The notes under the pieces are model-generated. The model was not told the origin of the DNA. It made no database searches and worked only from the letters and a program-made list of their open reading frames with translations. Positions 59,251 through 64,000 of a stretch of DNA of 64,000 nt are shown here, one piece after another; the stretch's first letter is position 1, and every line of letters starts with the position of its first letter. Source of the DNA: Agarophyton chilense (lineage: Eukaryota; Rhodophyta; Florideophyceae; Gracilariales; Gracilariaceae); NCBI GenBank assembly GCA_030374765.1, contig JARGXX010000099.1:1674001-1738000 (forward strand), written 5' to 3'. The position numbers were made by a program, and so were the translations under genes.

Positions 59251-60789
59251 ATGTCTGACAGCGTAATCAATCAAGTACAACCGACTTCAGGTTATGCAAT
59301 GTTTGGTCTACTTCAGTCTACCAATGATCGCCAGTATGGTATACGTAACGCATTTGCTGCTTATGCTGATCATACGAATCCGCATCTTGCCGGTAACGCT
59401 TTGACCGCCGCTATCAGGGACGACATAACTGCCATTCAGATGGTCCACCCCGATTTTGCTTGCAATCCAGAGATTTATAAATGCCTACGCCGCTTCTTGG
59501 AAAGCAAAGGCGTTCAATGCTCTCAAACTGAGGAATCCGGCAGACTAATTCCTCGACGAGTACTTTGGTCTATCTACGGTACGGATGAAACAGAAGAATG
59601 CAAGCGTGCTATGGCTACGTACGACGCCATACGTCGTGGTGAAGACGTAGTTTTGTCACCGAGGGCCACTGAAAGTGCACAGCAGCCTTTCAATCAAGGT
59701 AGGCAAAATGGTAATCACACCCGCACTGATGACCAGTATGAGAACAAGTCGACCAGAATTTTCACCATGAAGTTCCGAAGCAAGGACGATAAGTTTTCTG
59801 GCACATCGGATGAGGATTGGGAATACTATCTGGCACAATACCAGAAATTATGCGTAGAGAATCGAGTGAAAGCGGGGGACCGTGTTATGTACCTCCATCA
59901 TATGCTTCAAGGACAGGCCCTCCAATTCTATTACCGTAATATTGACGGTAGAGAGAATAACTGGGGAGCAGTTGTGGCGATGTTCCGAGAAGTTTTTGCC
60001 TCTCCTGCCAAGATGGAACGCACGTCTCAGAAGCTTCAAGGGTTGCACATTTCGCAATTCGAAACGAAGAGCCGCACAGAAGCCCAAGCTCTGTATGACC
60101 TGGCTCGTGATGTAGAACGTCTCGTCCCTATGGCCCACCATGAGAACTGATCTGACCGTAGCATGCGTGTATTCCTACAAAACGCAGTCAAAGGTCGCGA
60201 ATGGGCTCGAAATGTTGCTGCCACGTCTCACATGGAAGAATTGAGCTATTTAAAATATTTGTCCTTGCTGGAACAAGCTCAAACGCAATGGGAGGAGCAC
60301 GACCCTTCGCCTTCTACAGGACGTTCTGATTTCCGCAAATCCAGGTGGAACGTGAACTACAATAATCATGGACGTTACGGTCGTCATTCTCATACCGCTC
60401 GCCAGAGAAAGTCCGAGTCTCCTCCCTCGTGTTCTTCAAACTGCATGTGCTTCAACTGCGGAAAGGAGGACTGTCGTGTCTCTCGGTGCAAAGAACAACT
60501 CAATTTCGAACGTATCGCACTGAATAAAGCAGCATACTACGAGTCGAAGAACAAGTCCGTCAACGTCAGTGAAGTACTTGTCGAATTTGCTCCCGATTTA
60601 CAGGAGGCACTTGATGAAAACCATGAGGAAATTTCTAATCACGAGGCAGAACGACCAAAAGCAGAATCATTTGATACGAACTTCTTGTCCAATTTCGACG
60701 CAATGACAACCAAGTCCCAACTTGCCGCCACTTCGAACGCAGTTCTCAACGATGTGAACGCCGTGGACATCGAAGATGAGCCTTTTTAA
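59251..60789 (+). pseudogene. gag of the copia element, one internal TGA
   Basis: ATG 59251. The first part (to 60150, 299 aa) ends in a gag helical domain ('TSDEDWEYYLAQYQKLC' to 'MLQGQALQFYYRNI'). After TGA 60148-60150 the same frame continues (60163-60789) to a knuckle (about 60448-60489) reading 'CFNCGKEDCRVSRC', that is CX2CX4CX4C with Cys in place of the usual His. It ends 'EPF' at a TAA preceded by a run of T (60783-60789), where pol is open in the -1 frame. Confidence 0.85.
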
Positions 60790-62643
60790 AGCAGAGCCTA
60801 TCTAGCCGCCAGGTTCTGCACATCAGGCAAAAGAAACCCCCGGCCAAGATTCATGACGCACGTCGCTCACACCTCGTTAGTTCTCGACGAAATACTACAC
60901 GCTCCCACCGCAAGCGACTACCTAAACGCCGTCTGATACATGTCTACAATATGCGTCTGACGTCGTCACCAAAATACACCAACAACCATTTTGAGGGTGC
61001 ATGCCTTGATAGTGGAGCACAGAAGTCAGTGATCGGTTTACGTCAAGCACAAGCTTACCATCGGCAGCATAATACGAGAATGAAGTTGACTCGCTCATGG
61101 TACTCCTTTCGCTTTGGCAATGATATTCGAAATAGTCTCGGAAAGATTGCCATCCGCATACCCATTCCAGACGGAGGTTTTCTCCCTATCGTAGTGGACG
61201 AAGTCTCTGCTGACGTTCCCCTACTCATTGGTTTGGACATAATGGACAGAGAATCTTTAGTTGCCGACAATGTTGACAATCTATTGGACAATCGTCGAAC
61301 GGGATGGAAATTACCCATTACTCGTAAACACGGTCACCTCTTTATCGAATGGAACACAAGTAGGATCCTTTATACACGCACTGATCTGAAGAAATTACAT
61401 CTTCATTTCTTCCACCCGAATGTAAAGCGTCTCTACAACCTGCTACGAAGAGCACGTCCAGAAGAAGTCAACCGCGAAACATGGAAAGTTCTCCAAGAGA
61501 TTGCCGAACAGTGCCGAACTTGCAAAACGTCATCCCCTCGACCTTACCGTTTTCGAGTTTCCATTCCTCCCGATCAGCTGATTTTCAATCATGAAGTGGC
61601 CATTGACCTGATGTGGATAGAAGGACATCCTGTTCTACATTTTGTGGACACCCATACGCGTTACCAAAACGCCATCCTTCTAAAAGGAGAATCTGCCAAG
61701 GATATTTGGGATGCATTCGTCGAAGGCTGGGCTTCTGTCTATGTTGGCTACCCGAATCGTATTCGCGCTGACGCTGCCAAAGATTTCACGTCCAAGTTTT
61801 GGCACGATGTCACATCACTACACGGTATCAACGTACAGATATCGGGGATCGAGAGTCATAATTCTATTGGCATAGGGGAACGACACCATGCGCCTTTACG
61901 ACGCATCTTCAAAAGTTATCCGAACCGACCACCCTTCCGTTGACCCTGAAATTGCACTACGTCTGGCAGTGAAAGGAATGAATGACACAATGGGACCCGA
62001 AGGGTATGTTCCAACTCTACTCGTATATGGTGCATTACCTTCTTTCCCTGTACTCAATGCCACACTTCCTCAACAGAAAGAACGTATGGCCGCTCTTCAG
62101 ACTGCCCGTAACGAAATGGCCTCAATCACCGCACGTCTCCGAATCACCGAAGCACTTCAGTCTCGCCTACCACCTGCAACATATTTTCACATTCGCCCTG
62201 GGGACGAAGTTTATATCTTTCGGAAACGAGATGCTCTCGACCGTGGTTCTTGGGAAGGCCCTTTTACAGTGAAACGCATTCATGAAAAGGAAATTTATGT
62301 TGACTACGAAGGCACAATCACACACTTCAACATATCTCAAGTCCTGCCCTCCCCCGATACCGCCGCCGATCGCGAATTGGAACGCCTTAAGGTTGCACTC
62401 GATGCTTTCCGCTCTGACCCGTCGTCGCCACATCGCGTTTACATCACCGATGTCCTCTCCCCGGGTGACCGTCGTTCTTCTTTACCTCAGTTTGATGCTG
62501 CAAAGGCCAAGGAGCTCGCCGGTCTGGCTCAACGTGGTGTTTTTGAAATCGTCTGTAAGGAAGACCTTCCACCTGGAGCAAACATAATGGGAGGGCGTTT
62601 TGTTCTATCCATTAAGAGCAAGGGTAGTGATGAAGAGGTATAA
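60790..62643 (+). pseudogene. Protease and integrase of the copia element
   Basis: Protease has 'ACLDSGAQKSVIG' (catalytic D-S-G, about 61012). Integrase follows with a zinc-binding segment ('LHFFHPNVKRLYNLL' to 'CRTCK'), 'VAIDLMW' (first Asp), 'IRADAAKDF' (second Asp) and 'GIGERHHAPLRRI' (Glu). The first frame ends at 61943 and a +1 frame overlaps from 61888 and continues ('RTDHPSVDPEIALRLAVKG'), so one base was gained or lost near the AAAA run at about 61908-61918. The second frame ends with TAA at 62641-62643, in the middle of the RT leader. Confidence 0.88.
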
Positions 62644-64000
62644 AAAGCACGTTTTGTAGTTCAAGGGCATACCGACGCGGAGAAAGCTATTTTGGTCCAT
62701 CGGAGCACCACAGTGAAGCACAGTTCTATTCGGATGCTCATAGCCCTCGCCGCAATCTTTGGGTTTCGATTATGGTCTCAAGACATATCTCAGGCGTATC
62801 TACAATCTTCTGGGCAACTTATGCGCGACGCCTACGTGAGACCTGCTAAGGAGTTCCGCCTCTCCAACAACCAATTACTGAAGCTTCTCAAGCCGCTCTA
62901 CGGCCTTTCTGATAGCGGGGATTATTGGCATGCTACATTTGCGCGACATCTCCGTGACGATCTTCTGATGCGACCTATTGCAAGCGATCTTGCGTTTTTC
63001 TTTCGTACGACTCATGGAAAACTCATTGGGCTGATGGGTACCCATGTGGACGACACCATTACCGCTGGCCACGAACAGTTTCATTCTGAGACGAAGTCCA
63101 CCGAGCAACGCTTTGACGCAAAACCCCGAGAATACGATTCTTTTCTCTTTGCTGGTCTGCAGGTTGAACGCACGGCAAATGGTTATCTTATACACCAGGA
63201 GCGCTACTGTTCAGGACTCAAGGTGCTTCCTAAAGATTCTACATTCCATGATTTTCGCTGCCGAAGGCAAGAGCTCGCCTGGCTGTCCCATACACATCTT
63301 GATGTCGCGGCAGAAGTGAATCTTCTTTCTCAAGTCACGGAGAAAACATGGTCAAGTGATACAGTGAAGTCGATTAATGGAGTCATCAAATACGTGCAGC
63401 AGAACGCACGTCGGGGCATTCGTCAACAGTCTTTGGACGACAAGTCTCTCTCGTTGAAGGGTTTTTCTGATGCATCTTTTGCTAATGCTGATGGATGCCG
63501 CTCGCAATTGGGATATCTAGTACTCTTGTGCGACAGCTTTGGACGATGTAACATCCTCCACTATTCGAGCTACAAGTCCAAGCGAGTGGTGAGATCAGTG
63601 CTAGGTGCAGAGGTGTATGCTTTCGCGGACTCATTTGATTTTTCTTATGCACTTTGTCATGATTTAGAACGAATCCTGGGACACGCATTGCCTCTTAGCA
63701 TGTACACAGACTCCGACAGTCTCTTTAAGGTAATTACTCGAAACTCTACAACTACAGAGAGACGACTTATGATCGATATTGAGTCAGTCCGTGAAGCCTA
63801 CTGTGCACGTGAAATCAGCAACATTGGATGGATAAGAAGCAAAGACAACCCAGCTGATGGTTTCACGAAACTCGGAAGATGTACTGCGCTTGAAGCTATT
63901 ATGGATAACGGAACGATTGATCTTGAAGTCTTACAATGGGTGATCCGCACAGATGGAGTGCAAGTGAAGCAGTCTACACCAAAGTTTGACGTTGAAGATG
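62644..64000 (+). pseudogene. Reverse transcriptase and RNase H of the copia element, open to the window edge
   Basis: Directly after the TAA the same frame is open for 452 codons to the right edge. RT signatures are 'KARFVVQGH', 'LWSQDISQAYLQS', 'LKPLYGLSDSGDYWH' and 'GTHVDDTI' (the YVDD box, with His for Tyr). RNase H has 'GFSDASFANADGCRSQLGYL', 'SVLGAEVYAFADS', 'YTDSDSLFK' and 'NPADGFTK'. It lacks a start of its own, so it could only be made by read-through of the TAA. The 3' LTR lies beyond 64000. Confidence 0.88.

Larger units (their letters stand above)
59251..64000 (+). mobile_element. Ty1/copia LTR retrotransposon, partial and broken
   Basis: The domain order is gag, protease, integrase, reverse transcriptase, RNase H, the copia order, running off the right edge. 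Lesions: an in-frame TGA in gag (60148-60150), a frame change in integrase near 61915, and an in-frame TAA just before RT (62641-62643). Gag and pol overlap in a -1 arrangement. No relation to the Ty3 elements beyond general retrotransposon structure. Confidence 0.9.

Overview
The window looks like nuclear DNA of a compact, intron-poor eukaryote, most likely a red alga (a florideophyte of the Chondrus/Gracilaria kind). This is an inference from three things: almost intronless genes for universally eukaryotic proteins (eIF3L, SNW1/SKIP, an SNF2 ATPase, E2F, metacaspase, S-formylglutathione hydrolase); products that imply a plastid (a phosphate translocator, a Der/EngA GTPase and an SDR, each with a targeting-like N-terminus); and gene clusters separated by tens of bases between blocks of LTR retrotransposons. 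No rRNA, tRNA or CRISPR was found.

Layout. 0.8-5.3 kb: truncated Ty3/gypsy element A (minus strand) ending in two LTRs head to head. 5.3-6.5 kb: decayed Tc1/mariner transposon. 7.1-36.4 kb: host gene block, in order E2F (-), Der/EngA GTPase (+), secreted protein (-), kinase-DEP-DUF547 protein (-), type I membrane protein (+), eIF3L (-), SNW1 (-), SNF2 ATPase (+), SDR (-), type II-like metacaspase (+, one intron), S-formylglutathione hydrolase (+, one intron), type I membrane protein (+), TMEM53/DUF829 protein (-). 36.4-39.9 kb: gene-poor, with a second mariner remnant. 39.9-43.3 kb: very GC-rich island with a helical protein, possibly Vps51-like, and a plastid-type phosphate translocator. 44.6-56.4 kb: complete 11.8-kb Ty3/gypsy chromovirus B (minus strand) with 916-bp LTRs, a 5-bp target duplication, PBS, PPT, gag, pol, a chromodomain, and a long ORF on the opposite strand. 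56.8-58.5 kb: DNA transposon with ~630-bp terminal inverted repeats. 59.25-64 kb: Ty1/copia element (+) running off the right edge.

How the genes relate. The host genes are mostly unrelated housekeeping functions: chromatin remodelling, splicing, translation, cell-cycle transcription, organelle ribosome assembly, formaldehyde detoxification, plastid metabolite export. Three divergent pairs (E2F/Der, kinase/membrane protein, SNW1/SNF2) share upstream regions. Several convergent pairs are only 30-160 bp apart.

The strongest candidate for something undescribed is the antisense ORF of about 575 codons (45734-47461) between the chromodomain and the 3' LTR of element B. It has a TATA-like sequence of its own and no recognisable domain. 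Secondary points are: -1 frameshift arrangements in both Ty3 elements and the copia element; a shared 18-nt primer-binding site; repeated copies of the polypurine tract inside pol; a kinase-DEP-DUF547 fusion; and the LTR palindrome.
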